From Takakia lepidozioides (taxonomy: Eukaryota; Streptophyta; Takakiopsida; Takakiales; Takakiaceae), in contig CM060734.1 in NCBI GenBank assembly GCA_030704615.1, positions 33,372,042 through 33,436,041 of the forward strand: a stretch of 64,000 nt of DNA, written 5' to 3'. The position numbers and the translations under genes were made by a program. Shown piece by piece: positions 32,721-45,829 of this stretch. The notes below the pieces were generated by a model that was not told the DNA's origin, did not search any database, and saw only the letters and a list, made by a program, of their open reading frames with translations. How positions within the stretch are numbered: position 1 is the stretch's first letter; every line of letters starts with the position of its first letter.

Positions 32721-32909
32721 ATGGCGGCAAACGCAGAGCTCAAGAACTTCAAACCGGCAATCGGGCAGGCTTTGGAAAAACTTGGCGCTTTGGGGTTTTT
32801 CGGGCGGGCAATCCGGGCAGTATCCAATACATTTGACAACGATGACGTGGCTACGAAACGTGGCGACGATGACGTGGCACTATGGCACCCTATACCTGCT
32901 CTACGCTAA
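32721..32909 (+). CDS. small ORF, possible gene start fragment
   Basis: The frame begins MAANAELKNFKPAIGQALEK and continues LGALGFFGRAIRAVSNTF, with composition typical of a conserved plant N-terminus. It is not identified. It abuts the PPR debris, and the frame loses protein-like character after about 32840. It is possibly a captured first exon. Confidence 0.25.
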   Translation: MAANAELKNFKPAIGQALEKLGALGFFGRAIRAVSNTFDNDDVATKRGDDDVALWHPIPALR

Positions 32910-33246
32910 ACTAGCTTCCGACCTTCAGTCGTCACTAAAATAAATTACTTTAAAAAAATAAAAGGAAGAGGAGGCCCTAAAATATATATTTACAGGGGGT
33001 GGAAAAAATAACCACCCAACTTGTGAGGCCGTGAAGGGTTACAATGGGGAAACTACCCCGAGACCCAGAAACGTAGCAAAGAAGTGATTGAGGAACATGA
33101 AATAAAATATTAAGGTCTGAGAAATATGACCAGGTAGAAACGATTAAGACATGGTAGAAACAGAGAGAAGGGGGAACTAAGAAACAGAGAAAGCTCTTCA
33201 GCTACATGAACTGAATGGATCGAGAGATAATGCAAGCATCCCGTCT

Positions 33247-33510
33247 TTGTAATCATATCAAGTTATCCAACATTTTGTTGAAGCCCACATCTATCGATGT
33301 GAGTAATTTATTGCGTCATATCATTGTGGGATCCACTTAAGCCAAGAATGTCATCATGTCAAGATATCCAACATTTGTTGAACCCCACATTTGTTGATGT
33401 TAATAATTTATTGCGTCACAGGAAAACTCAAGACGCGATCAATTACTCACATCAAGAGATGTGGTCTTCAATAAGATGTTGGATATTTTGACATGATAAT
33501 TACAAGAGAT
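33247..33510. repeat. foldback: two direct and one inverted copy of a 60-70 bp unit
   Basis: A unit (TCAAGATATCCAACATTTGT and the next 45 bases) occurs at about 33258-33330 and 33358-33415 in plus orientation, and inverted at about 33437-33505. The second and third copies face each other across about 15 bases and could form a hairpin. It is AT-rich and non-coding, resembling a foldback or MITE-type element; terminal repeats and target duplication are not resolved. Confidence 0.6.
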
Positions 33511-33943
33511 GGAATGCTTGCCTGAAGTGAATCCCACAACGCACTACCTGGACAATTAACAATTTATGGTATCGTTGGAAAGAATATACTAGGGCATAGC
33601 TTCAGCCTTCATGATCGAGAGCTTGATCAATCAGGTTATCTATTTATTGGAAATCGTATTATTACAAGAAAACCACAACCTGAAAATTCATGGTAAGAAC
33701 TATAATATATGAAATCATGTGAGAATTGCAATTTGTTGTTAAAATGCTTTTTATATAAATTTTCAGATAATTTTAAAAAACAAATTCCCTTGTACTTCTT
33801 TACTTTGTAGCCTGTTTAAACTACAATCTCCATTGCATTCTTCTTTATACGATAAATGTATTTTCTTTTGTTAAGTGCACTGATTGATGATAATCCAAAG
33901 TTTAATAATAACACATTAATCCTTATGCTTAATGTTTGTGCAG

Positions 33944-34351
33944 CACGAGAGATTTTCTCATAGCACAACTTTCACGCATCCGATATGGAGAGTATTCCAT
34001 AGATTTACTCGACAGGCATCGACTTCTTTTATTTGATAATGGCACACCATTTACACATCTTTTTAAAGATATCTATGATAGGTTGCTTTCTTTGGTAAGT
34101 ATCTTGGTAAGTATCTTCTCAAAAATTATAAGACGTAGTGGTTAGGGCCACACATAAGAGTAACTTGATCTGAATGGTTTTGATTCACATATTTGTATCT
34201 TTAGTGAGGTTACAATATGCATAGTAATAATAATGAGATAATAGTATTTAAAAAATTAATAATTTTCAATAATTGTTTGGAAACAGGTGCGAGAAGACAT
34301 TTTAGGAAAATCAAGATCAGTAATTGAAATATGTGACAGAGCAGAAAAAAG
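33944..34351 (+). CDS. two candidate exons of an unidentified gene
   Basis: Exon 33944-34094 has an acceptor TTTGTGCAG and donor GTAAGTAT and reads RIRYGEYSIDLLDRHRLLLF then PFTHLFKDIYDRLLSL. Exon 34287-34351 has acceptor GGAAACAG and donor GTGTTT and reads VREDILGKSRSVIEICDRAE. Phases join (0 to 0). The second ends in phase 2, which also fits an acceptor at 39955 before the ORFs at 40-41.5 kb, but the 5.6 kb between gives no further exon. I do not recognise the protein. Confidence 0.35.
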
Positions 34352-34359
34352 GTGTTTGT

Positions 34360-36320
34360 TGGGAATGCGGTTACAAGGTGGTTTCCCCGTCATAAGCCAA
34401 TGGTTATTTTTTCCACTTTTTCTAATTATGCATTTCAGGGCTCTATCCGTCCCTTTACACCAACAAAATAAGTAAATTTTATTAAGAAGAAAATGATCTC
34501 TGAACTTCGAGTGGTTGCATAGTGCAGTCTCCTCCTGGTCGAAAGCTCAACTTTGGCTACTACATTGTGGTTTTCTTATTTACATGTGCTACAAATATAT
34601 ACTATATAAGCAAATAAATTACCTTGCATAATATGTTGATCTGTATTTATTTACATGCACTTCTACATGAGTACATATTAAGTGCATATAGTATGTACTC
34701 ACTTCCATCATATTAGTAGGCTTGGCCACTTTTACGATGAATGTTTTGGAATTTGAATTTTCTTGAATTACTATTTCAGTTCGGTGATATATTAAATAAA
34801 GGAAACAATTATTGTAATGCTAGATATCATTGTGCCTTTGTTTTGTTAAGGCGAACAGGGTTGTCAGAAAACCATCGCTATTTTGGAGGTTGCTGATTTC
34901 TTCCTAAGTGTAATATTATTTCACTTGTATTTGTCCAAATTAGGAAGTTGACGCATATTATGTGCTTTTCAGTGCTTTCTGTTATTGAAACAAGAATGTT
35001 GACCTATTGTCGACCCCAATGGGCTTATTTACTACATTTAGTTTGGAGGGCGACAGCCAAATGAAGTGGTTGACCAAACCTCGACAGGCACACATAAGTT
35101 AATGGATTCTGCTTGCCCATTGCAACTATTCTACAGGATTGAAAATCAGAACTTTTGTTCACCTTCCAGGTGGCTGATTGACCTCTACACACGGTTACGG
35201 TCTATCCAATGGGCGGCATTAGGCCATGGATTATGTATAGGGGAAGGGCAGCTGATGAGGCTCTTCCACCATTTAAGAATGCGTGAACGAGGGTGGTATC
35301 CCCAGTAGGGCCAAGTTAGTTGCGCCCCTTCACCGGCGAAAAAAATCCAACCTGCCCCTTCATGCATGCCCCCCCAAAATCGTCATCTTGTGAATTTCAT
35401 GAGGCCCTAGGTGTCTTATGTTGGCGTAAGGTGCGTCCTCTTGTCAGCATGAAACTTCTCGTCTGAGAAGGTAAGGATTTTAACAAGCCTCAAACGGCAA
35501 TGGACTCTCTAAACATAAGAGGAAATGTAAGAGCAGGGAGCATGACTCGGCATATCACACGGCCAAATCGGTGCCTTGACACAGTGTAAGGTCCTTTGAC
35601 CACATTTTCTCCGTTGACATGAACATAATTCGTAGTTTTTCTCTACAAGAGAGCCAACAAAATGGAATTTCTAGGTGTTGGGAGGTAGCTGGCCGATGTT
35701 TTTTCTCTACCAAAAACTCGCCAGATTTTGACCTAGAAAATGGGTCAGCTGCTTGTGCAAAGGAATTATGGGGGATAAAATCCAAAAATTTCACCAAAAG
35801 GCGCCAGTAGTTCAGGATTGGGAGCCTGATTTGCCAATGTGGACCACGGTTAGAATGTGCCAGTTAACATGACATGTTACTTAGCCACTTTTCTAACCCT
35901 GCCACCTCGTTATTCTCACCACATGGGCACTAGGTTGAACTCGCATTTGGCCCTACTTGCGATTTTGGAAAAATGGAAAAAAAAAAACACTAGCTAGCTG
36001 ATCCTCACCAAAATGTCGGATCTAAGCTGTTCCATGGTCGAACCCAATGACCCCCATTTTATAGGTGGGCGATGGATCTAAGTAGATGGGGCGTTGAACC
36101 CACCAGTGGGCCATCTTCCTTTGGGAAAGTATACTACAATCAACCTTTTATTATTAAATTATTGCAATATTTTACTATAAATTGAGTTGGCTATAATGAA
36201 TGACCTATGAAGCAACCTTTAGCCCTAGTGTTGCCAACTGGCCATTGCAATCCATAAATACATTTCTTTTTCAACATTTTGTACAAAGATTTAAAACCAA
36301 AGAAAAAGGCACAGACACTA
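34360..36320. other. AT-rich, no recognised gene
   Basis: Only short frames without domains are present. Nothing repeated within the window was noticed. Confidence 0.4.
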
Positions 36321-36324
36321 TCTT

Positions 36325-36520
36325 TTTGTGAGGGACTTAACGTACTAATATAAACAATCTGTTTGGGCTTTCTAGATTTCCTCTAGAAAGCCAATCAACA
36401 AGTATCAATATAACGTGTGGATTTGTCCAACATTAGACCCCAATTGTGTTAGAGCTTTAAGCTCAGCCACAAGATTTTGAAAGTTGGTGAACACAGATGC
36501 AAAGGCTATGTTTTCTTGAT
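36325..36520 (-). repeat. dispersed repeat, third copy
   Basis: Diverged homologue of 1505-1730 and 2545-2757; the clearest shared words are AAGCTCAGCCACAAGATTTTG and GTTGGTGAACACAGATGC-like stretches. The minus strand reads VFTNFQNLVAELKAL. Confidence 0.5.
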
Positions 36521-36529
36521 GGTCCTGCA

Positions 36530-38690
36530 GAGGATATTGGCGTAAAAAAATATAGAGGACTTTTTCAAGTACCTGAATATTAGGAAGGAAGAATGACCCT
36601 GCTAGATGAAGCTGAGTTGGAGGCTGAACTAGTGTCCAAACCATGTCAGAAGCACAAAGAATAAAAAAGTTGACTATAAAATTTTCCTGAACATGTTTCA
36701 AGTTTGTGATATGGGTGAGGACCTTAAGGATGACCTGAAGGGCGTGCCTACCCTTGGCACAAGACTGAAATTTAAACTCAGGATGGGAATCTAACTTTGA
36801 ACAATAAACAGATGCAGAAATAAATGGAGAGTGTACATGTCGGACATGCTGGCAGCCTCCATTTTCATAAAGTGGTGGGTAATCTAATCAAAGAGCGACT
36901 TAGCCTATTCAACAGTACGATTTTGCTTCCAATATAGGGTATTTGAAACCATATATACAAACAAAGAAAGAACAGTAGAGCAGTCTTGATCCCTTCCATA
37001 GGCAAATGACAGCTAAGCTCAACCATAAATACGTACCATAAATAAGTACCATAAATGATAAATCATTTGATGAATTCAATTATAACCTCCTCCAACTCAT
37101 GAATATGAGACCATCTAACTTAGAACATATCCAAAGATAACCATGTTGGAGTGTTCTTCATAAGAAGAAACCAGCTTACAAGTTCAGACAGTGTGATGTC
37201 TTCAACTGTGTAGCCTTCACTTTGCAGGCTGCTTTCTAGTGTTTGCACATGATGCAGCCAACCAACACATATTCATGGATTTGATGAGCATGTAAACTTC
37301 ACATCATGGAACTTTGTGATCTGATCTTCCCCTTCCTTTATCTCTCCATGTGGCATTGTGGCCCTCTTTCCAATAGGTATGTCTGGTTGTGTCCTCGTGT
37401 AGCCAACAAGTTGTATGATCTTTGAAAAGCCTAGAAGTAATGAAAACTGCTCTAGCATAAGTGTAGGAATTCAAAAGGATGTCCAGAGCAGTCCTGATAA
37501 ACAACTGAGGAAATTTTGATGGCAAACTACCACCTCAAACATGATTTGTAGCCAAGTATCTATTCCGATAGGTGTGGTGGATAGTAGCACCAACTCTAGT
37601 CCAAAGCTAATCTGCAGCTATCATTGCCTATGTCGTTTCACAATAGAATATCAGAAGTAACATGTGGATATATATAGTTTCATTGCTGCCCATGATGAGT
37701 ACATAATAACTTGAGTCTGTAAAGAAAATGGATCACACCTATGACTTCTACTACTTATACGTAAATTGAAATTGTTTGAACCCACGTGTTGGTGCTTTGC
37801 AATCCATTAGTTGGATCAATCGCCTTTTGAGCTTGAGATACAAAGTATCTAAGTATTACGTCTTGTAGAAGTCGGTTATAGTATTTGACCTCCTGCATCG
37901 ACAAATTATGTTCAAATGTTCAACTCCAAACAATCTATTTAAATGAGCCATATTAAAATATTTCAGAGATATAGTATGTACAGAGTCCACATGTCTGTAC
38001 ATACACCAACATAAGAAAAGATCAGCAACATGCTGTACTTGTGCCCGCAACTTATTTTCGTCTAGACACATAGAAACAAGTTGCTCTGTGTAATCGGTAC
38101 ATACACCAAGAAGATGAAATCTTTATGCGCAATGAAACTTACACAGTCTGTCACGCATGCATGAATACTGCATGAACTATTCATCCGGTCCAGGGGATGC
38201 TATCCATTACAAATATGGGCAAAATATTCCCACTACACCACTCTCGATCTAATTCGGAACTTAATTGCAAGTGCCGGTGCTAAGCATCAAAAGCCTTTGC
38301 ATAGTCCTACCATCCTAAGGCAGGGAAAATAAATTGAACTCACATGAAAAACATCGATAATTTGTATATATTCTTTTGGAAAAAGTTGTCATATCTTAAA
38401 TTGGAGATATATAAAGACAAACAAGAAAAGAGAGAAGAGGGGGAGAGATACTGCTGAGTTGTGTCAGGATGTTATGGGATCAAATAAATGATGCATTTGT
38501 TTTTTGCATATATTGATGATCTACTTTTGACATTGAGCTTGAATAGCGGTGTCCGAACTAGCCACTTGAGAACAATTGCTTCTGGTGTTTGAGGGAGTTT
38601 TAAAAATCACGGTAAATATATAATACATGTTGACTGTAAACTGGCGGTTGTTTTTTTTAGGAGTTCGCAGAACAGACGCATCATGCTGGT
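36530..38690. other. AT-rich, no recognised gene
   Basis: Minus-strand frames around 37273-37525 and 37856-38071 have no recognisable domain. No repeats of other parts of the window were noticed. Confidence 0.4.
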
Positions 38691-39149
38691 CACTTCCTGT
38701 GTTGATGGTTTGGCTCATGGACTAGGTTTTTGGGTACATGTACAAGTAGACTGGTTTTCTCGGATATTATCTCTTGGCCTGAGCACAATCTTTTTTTTGT
38801 CCGTGTATTCGATGGGGGGTCGGGAGATATTGACCCAATGCCTGATCCAAATCGTGAGCCATACCTTTGGGCTTGTTTCTCTTTCCTCTTTTGGTATAGA
38901 GAGCTCTCTAGTGGATCTCTCGATCTTTGGATCTTGAGGAATGGAAATGGCCTAAAAACGTTTTTTTTTTTAAATACTCGGCCAAGCTGAGATACTCCAT
39001 GACCTTGCACCTCCTTGTTCCTACCACCAAATGGGTCGCTTACAAATGGATCTGTGTCATGCCATTCTCGGTAAATTGGGAAGCAAAGTGAAAACATATA
39101 TGGGCATCCCAAAGAGCAGCTAAAATCTCTAATTTTCTATGGAAGATAG

Positions 39150-39300
39150 GAAACAAGATTCTACTAGTTGGATCCTCCATGGACCCTCAAATTGCTTGTA
39201 CCATTTGCAATATGGGGCTGCCTGAGTCTCTGGAGCATTGTCTATTAGGTGCCGGTATGCTGCTTGCGTTTGGTCACGAGTCAGAGCCTTCTATCTTGCT
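39150..39300 (+). pseudogene. LINE zinc-binding (zf-RVT) scrap
   Basis: CTICNMGLPESLEHCLL (near 39203-39253) resembles the Cys/His region at the end of plant LINE reverse transcriptases. The minus-strand LINE at 43.7-44.0 kb has the comparable CRCCNNQLLDSLEHCLLHC. The frame continues without homology. Upstream (38.7-39.1 kb) the sequence may be more of the same element but is too decayed to read. Confidence 0.4.
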
Positions 39301-39955
39301 TGGAAGCCAGCGGATGCGTCTAGGTGAGGTAATTGCAAGTCCTTGCACACTTACTCTTGGACACTTACTACCAAAAGGAAAGTCCCACCCCATTGCGATA
39401 GGCTCATTTGCTCTCACAGTCTTGTTAAGAAAATTTAATCCTAAATTTGTCAAAGCGTGAGTTCTTAGTGCCTTGGAGCATTTTGCTTTTGCCGCCATGA
39501 CCTATTAGATTCAATGTTGCTATGTTGTACCTAGTTCAACATCAGTTTGAGTTTCACTTCAGCATCGCAAATACATATTTGACGAACTGAAGTAATATCA
39601 CACAAAGATAGAAGGATGCGAGACCACTTCTAAACTTAAGTGGAATAACAAGCCTATGTTTAGTTGCATGTAGCAATAAAGTAACAGTCAATTTTTGAAT
39701 AACTTTTGATTATTTTGAATAGTAAACATGTACTAATTTAGTTCATAAAATACTATAACTTTGATAACTTAACTTTTAATAATTTTAATTTAGGTGATGA
39801 CTAAAAAGATGGTAACTAAAAATAACTAAAAAGATGATTAAAATATAAAAGATAAACTAATACAATTTTATAAATGTAGAACATGTGAATATAGAGCATT
39901 GTTTCTGAGATCTACCTTATTCTTGTTAGTGTCATATTTTTGAGATTGTAGGTGG

Positions 39956-41468
39956 AGAGGGCATGTGAAAACTATGGAAGATATAACAAGTACATCTAGC
40001 AAAAGAAAACGGATTCGTAAACCTTACATTACACTTTTGAGCGGTCAATACGATGAAGAATTCGGTACTATCAGGCTAGAATATGAGTTTACGGGAATTG
40101 CTGGGTGTTGTAATCCAAGCTGTCGTGCGAAACATTGCATATTAAATGTTTTACCTTGTCCAAAAACATTGAGTGATAGAACCATTTACGAGCTTTTCCA
40201 GAAAAAGTCAGAAGGAACTGTGCCTTTGGAACGTATAATATTATGGATTAGAAGCCATAAATTATGCGAGAGATGTGTTTCTCTGTTGAGAAACAGATGT
40301 CCAAGTTGTTTGCCCTCTCCATGGCCATCTTCATTTGATTCCTTCAGAGAGTTTTTTAAAGATGTTTATTAATTAGTGATGTACCCGTTATCAGTACAAG
40401 TGAATTCCGAAATGTTGTTTTCTACGCTTTGTCTCAAAAATCTCTTCATATAGATGTAGATCACATAGTAGTGAAATCTATAGTTACTGGAGGATGTATT
40501 GGTTCAGTTGAGTTAATCAGGAAGCTAGGACTACCAAACAATAAAGAGATCCATGTAGTATACAATATTATTCCTAAAGATGGTAAAGGCGTTTCTCCAT
40601 ACTGGTTACATACAGAGACAAAAGATACGTGGAAGGCTCTTATCTCAAAAGCATATCCGACCACCACGTTATTTATTGTGGTATTTGATGGAAATACTAT
40701 ATGGTGTGAAGATTTGTATGTGAAGGAGTTTGGAGATTTTGGAGAAAATGAGGTACATTTAATGTACTTACGGAATTTGTTGGAAATGACAGATGCTCGT
40801 GTTTTACGATCTAAAATGCACTCTTATTTTCTTTTAGCACCTTACAGAGGACGGAGTGGAACAGACACAAGACGGAGGCATGGTGTATCAAAAAGCAATG
40901 GATACACATGTTCTACAAATACAGATGGAAACACAGATAGATAGACAAGCGGTCAAGTTACAAGTGCAGAAGAAGTGTCATTTCGTGATTTGGGCGATGC
41001 AATTGCAAGTAATATTTGGAGAGGAGTTCAAAAGAAATATCCATTATTTATTTCCAAATTGTTTGAAGCTCAAATACAAACTGCGAAATTTATTAGGATT
41101 GGTTTACCCTGGTTCATGTGCACCAATTGCATATGACAAAATCAACTGAGATTCCAACGCATGTGGATACTGCTGATGATGAGTTCTCAATTATTTATTG
41201 GGTAAAGCGGGGATCACTCGGAGAGGGAGATTTTTTGGTGAATCAATTGATGGACAAGTTTGAGACAACCGACGCATCTTCTATATTCATTCGATCAAAA
41301 AAACTTGCACATAGTACATTAGAGAGTGCGGGTGTTATATGCTCTAGTTTCAAATTAAGGATTGCTTTACTAAACAAAAAGCAAGTGTTGACTAGAACTA
41401 GAAATATAGTGAATAGGAAAGTTGCTTTAAAAGACTCCTCAAAAATGAATCATGGTGGTACACATTAG
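39956..41468 (+). pseudogene. unidentified Cys-rich ORF set in AT-rich DNA
   Basis: Successive plus-strand frames read like one protein or gene: 39965-40372 (135 aa), then 40372-40944, then shifts to about 41120 and 41118-41468. The first part is rich in paired cysteines (GCCNPSCRAKHC; HKLCERCVSLLRNRCPSC), suggesting metal-binding clusters. The middle reads IDVDHIVVKSIVTGGCIGSV, and near the end come KYPLFISKLFEAQIQTAKFI and IYWVKRGSLGEGDFLVNQLM. Codons are AT-rich, unlike the gypsy and LINE genes nearby. Breaks are frame changes rather than clear introns. No family is recognised: a decayed gene, an unknown mobile element or a foreign (for example viral) insertion are all possible. Confidence 0.4.
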
Positions 41469-41469
41469 G

Positions 41470-42795
41470 TGATGAGGATGATAAATGAGATTTCTGATTA
41501 TATTTTATTTACTTTAAAGTATTTCATACAAATGACAAACTATGTATATGAATGAAGACATCATTCTTATGGGTGAATTACATTTGATTATTATTTTGAA
41601 TGGTTAGTGCATATGCAAAGCAATATATCTCAATGGAAGATATAAAAAATAAATATATCCAGAAAGGTACTTAATAGTTTAGGACGGTCAATCTTTTGGG
41701 TATGTTATGTGTTAGTTCAGTTCATGCCTAGTATGTGAGATGTAGCCAGACTACTCCTTTGATTAGCCCCTGACAATACCTGATATTTGAGGTATAGCCA
41801 GGCTGTCATGATAGCGTCGTACTAGGCTGGGGTAGTGATTGGTAACTAGTGAGTGGTGAGGGAGTCTCTCATGGCTGCGCTGGGGTAGTGACTAGTGAGG
41901 GAGGCTGTCATGGCCATGCGGGAACAACCGTAGCAGGCCGGATGGTACAGTAACCGTGCAGGGCGAGGCGTAGGCCGCGGACATCCATGCACGTGGGCGC
42001 TGCCAATGTTCAATGCACCTGGCCTGTCTCTTCTTCCCTACTCTGCGGCCATCTCAGGTTCCATTCTTGTAAGGCGAAGCAAGTTGTTAGATCCATTCTT
42101 TATTGAATTGACAGTCATTCTATTAGTGCCAAATATTTCAGCCAAAATGAAGTAATCTATTTGGTAGCTCCTCTGGAAGTGATTTCAAGGGGATTCAAAA
42201 GACCTTCAATGGTTAATTAACTAGGTTTAAGTAGGATAAGGGTAAAATAAATAGAAATGTATGTAAGGGTTTCAGATAAATTGGTAACATACCCATTAAC
42301 CCAAACAAATCTTAATAATAAAAAATAAAAATAAAAAATTTCAAAATATAACTTGAGCATAATAATCAATGCTTAAAAATTGATATTCAATCCAAAAATT
42401 GTAAGAACAAAATATAGGCACATGTGCAAGGTAGCACCTAGTAAACCGCAATAGTACCTCCATTATTTATTACTTTGAGATTTGCTTGAAGTACAGTTCA
42501 ATGAGCAAGGGAATGCTGCTGTGGGTAGAAAATCATAATGATAGTCAACAAGCTATTGACTTGGATTCCATCACCCAACAAGAAAATCATGACCTGCCCT
42601 AAGGATTGGGTAAATACTAATATTTTACCCTTCACCCGGGTTCACTCTAGGCCCCGTCCAAGCCTAGGTCCGGGAAGAATATACAAGATTCCCTTGATAA
42701 GGGTCCAAGTAAAAGTAAGGGATCTACCTGTAACAAGGATTATCTGTAAAATAATTGTGGAAAAAGATAAAGATAAAGGTAAAGTTTCTTTAACA
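41470..42795. other. no recognised gene; small local duplication at 41825-41925
   Basis: AT-rich flanks enclose a more GC-rich stretch in which GGCTGGGGTAGTGA-like and GACTAGTGAGGGAG-like words are repeated about 60 bases apart. Nothing coding is recognised. Confidence 0.4.
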
Positions 42796-42814
42796 TCCAG
42801 AGAATTTACAGAGC

Positions 42815-42955
42815 CTACTCCTCAACACACAGGCCATCGAGGAGGTCTGAAGGCACTCGTTGAAGGATTGAACCCAGGATCACCTAGGCACATGGCAGGC
42901 ACAAACACCCAACCATTGGGCTACCTGCTCAAGTGCCGAAATGTCTTAAAAAGAA
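42815..42955 (-). mobile_element. tRNA-derived SINE-like element (minus strand)
   Basis: On the minus strand GCAGGTAGCCCAATGGTTGG (A box) and CTGGGTTCAATCCTTC (B box) lie about 30-40 bases apart, a tRNA-like RNA polymerase III promoter. It sits right behind the poly-A end of the minus-strand LINE. Confidence 0.5.
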
Positions 42956-42962
42956 AACATAG

Positions 42963-45776
42963 TTTTTTTTTTTTTTTTTTTTTGGGACGAACCCCTGAGA
43001 ACTTTATTAAATGATTATTTAAGGGGAAAAAAATTAAAACCCTTTAAATGCCCTCAGGCTGCCATAAGGCATAACACACGGAGGACCATGCAGGATAGGT
43101 CCGAGACCATAACCGAGAGAGGACTCTCGAATGAACTGCATTTAGAACCCACAGGGACTCGATGCCTTTTCTAAAACCTAGAAGACCTTGGTAAGATCCG
43201 CCAGAAACCATTATCCGTAACGGAGGTAAGACTGGATCTACGATAGTGGACAGAACTGAGAATAGGGAAGCAGAAAGATGGTGAGGGTGCATGGAGGAGG
43301 CTGGGAGAGCAGGAGAATAGCAGGGCGAATCTGATTGCTAATTGCCTGCCCTGAAGAGAGCCAAGAGTCTATCTGTGGAAATGAAGTCGAGTTGCTGAAC
43401 CTGCTCTAATATGCCTCCAATTAATCTCTGTTCTGTCAAATTCTGGGGAGGTTGAAGAGGTAACTCCTACTTCCTTGCCAGCAGGAGAGGATTGAATGTG
43501 CCCAAAGACAGGTGAGGCCAACAACTTTGCAAATGAGTCCGTGCTTGCCCCAGGTTGCTCCGAAGGTATGGATGAGAGAGGGTTGTCTTTGTGGCTTCCT
43601 TTTGACCGCTGCACATAGCACTGCCCAAGCTTTTTTAGCAGCAACAATGAGATCAAAGAACACCATAGAAAGAATATCTAAAGCTGCTGTGTCTCATTGT
43701 CTAGAGCCTAGGCACATTGTCCTTTCCAAAGGCTCCAGAGGACCGAACTACGAAGAGTATCAAATACAGGGCAGTGGGAGGCAATTGTTTTTTGTGTCGG
43801 ACTGTAGTTGAGAAGGATAGCTACTGGATCGGCAGGCATTTGGTCCCAAGCCCTGTAGAAGGAACGTACCAATGGCCAGATCTTTGACGGGGCCAGGCAG
43901 TGTAGCAGACAATGTTCCAAAGAATCTAGCAATTGGTTGTTGCAACATCTGCAGAGCAGAGCCTCAGGGAAGTTTAAATAGTGGCCCACTTTAAGCACCC
44001 TATTAGCTACCTGCCATAAGAAGGCACTTAATTTTGCCGGTTTTGACTTGCTTCAGACAACTGACCAAATACCTTTCCACTTCTCTTGATCAAAATTCAC
44101 ATGGCTCCATTTCCGATTCCATTTGGAGTTTAGAGGCCTAGCAGCCAGCATTGCCATGTATCCCTTCTTTGCAGTATATGAAAAGAAGGGCTTTAGCTCC
44201 TCCTCAAAAGACCAAGACCATTCCGCCGGGTCCAACTGGAGGGCCGAATTTCCCAGCAGGATAAAAGAGCCAAGCATGAATGGAGGTACCCATGGGTGCC
44301 TTGGGGTTGAAGGGTTTACCCGGGTCCGACCATTGACAAATCCGGACAAGGGCAGTACTGGCTGAAGTACGAGCTGGTAAGGATATTGGGCTAGCTGTGA
44401 TGAGCGAGAGGCATCCAGTTGTGTCATCAGCCTGGAATGAGAACCCTGAAATGGTGGAGACTGTGACATCTGAAATATAGATAATATGGTTGGGAATGGA
44501 AGAGTCGGGCATAATCCATTGATGAGGACTAGGGAGTCCAAGGCCGTCTTCAAGAATCTGCTTCCAAGTGTCAGGTATTGACTGAATTATGTGGTTTATG
44601 CCCCAACGTAGGCGGAGGGTTCCCAAAGGGATTGCGGAGTACTATACCATAGGTCTTTAATCGAGGAAAAACCTCTTGACTCCCACACCGCCCAACGCTT
44701 TGCTGCCCGACGTTCATCCCTATCCGGGTTTGGAAGATTTAGAAAGAGGCATTGTCTTAGAGTTTCTTGAAAGGTGGTAGGCTGCAGTTTTCTGAGAAAG
44801 GGCCTGAGGCTGCTCCATGATCTCCAGATGGAGGACCATAGGGGGGAGCCTGTGGATTTGTGACCAAACCCTTGGACAATCCAGCGAGTAGATTGTGACG
44901 AGAGGACTGCGGTCGAGGGCGAGGAGGAGCAGATGGATGGGGTGACCATGAATTTCCACCAGCCTCCCTCTGGTCCTTGGTATCTTGGGAGCCACTTTCC
45001 TAAAAGCACTTTGATTTGAGTCTCTAGGTCAAGGACACCTAAGCCACCTATCTTTTTGGGAAGGCAAATCTGTTCCCATGAGACCTATGGCTTTTTGTTC
45101 TGGGTAGTAGAGGCAGCCCCCCAGATGAAGTTCCTGATCAACCTTTTAACCTCCTTAATTATTTTGTTGTTAGGCCCCCAGGTAGACGCAAAATACCAGA
45201 TGCCCGCAAGGCTGATTTGATTGGCAACCAGGGCTCTTCCAGCGATGGAAAGATGGCACGAGCCCCAATAAGAAAGCTGGTGCTTGAGTCTTTTCACCGT
45301 GGCTTGCATTCTCTGGTCATCTGTCAAGTTGATACCAAATGTGTGACCCAGCAATGTAGTGGGCTCGCCTTCCTTGAGCCAAGTTAATCCCAGGTGGGCG
45401 CCCCAGGTCGGATTGCTTCCTATGGTAGACTTGGAGAGGTCACCTAAAATAAGGGCTTTAGTCTTGCTCCAATTCACTTTGAACCCTGAAACACTACAAA
45501 AGTTGGACAGGGTATCTACCGCTGCTTCCAGGGATGATTGGTTGGCTTCGAGAAGAAGGAAGGTGTCATCTACGAATATGGAGTCCTTAACCTGACGCCA
45601 AATGCCAGTTCTGTGATTCTGCAGCTTAAGCCCTTTGACTTGAGGATTTTCCTCTAGCATGTAGCCCAGAGCATCCGCCATGAAAAGGAAGAGGAAAGGG
45701 GCGAGTGGGCATCCTTGTCTTACTGACATTTGGAGCTAGAAGGGCTTGGAAAGGTGACCATTAATTGAGACCCTGC
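42963..45776 (-). mobile_element. LINE, 3' half (RT palm to poly-A), minus strand
   Basis: Non-LTR retrotransposons nick DNA and reverse-transcribe in place. The minus strand starts mid-RT (RVSINGHLSKPF, SVRQGCPLAPFLFLF), then has the catalytic box as FVDDTFLLLEA (FADD in most plant LINEs). Next come the thumb region (GFKVNWSKTKALIL; HQLSYWGSCHLSIAGRALVA) and a zinc-binding end at about 43.9 kb (CRCCNNQLLDSLEHCLLHC). The end is the T21 run at 42963-42983, which is poly-A on this strand. Several frame changes make it inactive. The 5' half of an evidently related LINE lies at 47.1-51.46 kb in the opposite orientation and stops at the same point of the RT. Confidence 0.85.
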
Positions 45777-45829
45777 TTTCATCTCTGAAGCTGAAGATCG
45801 AATGCCAAGGTCTACTACCTCGTAACCCA

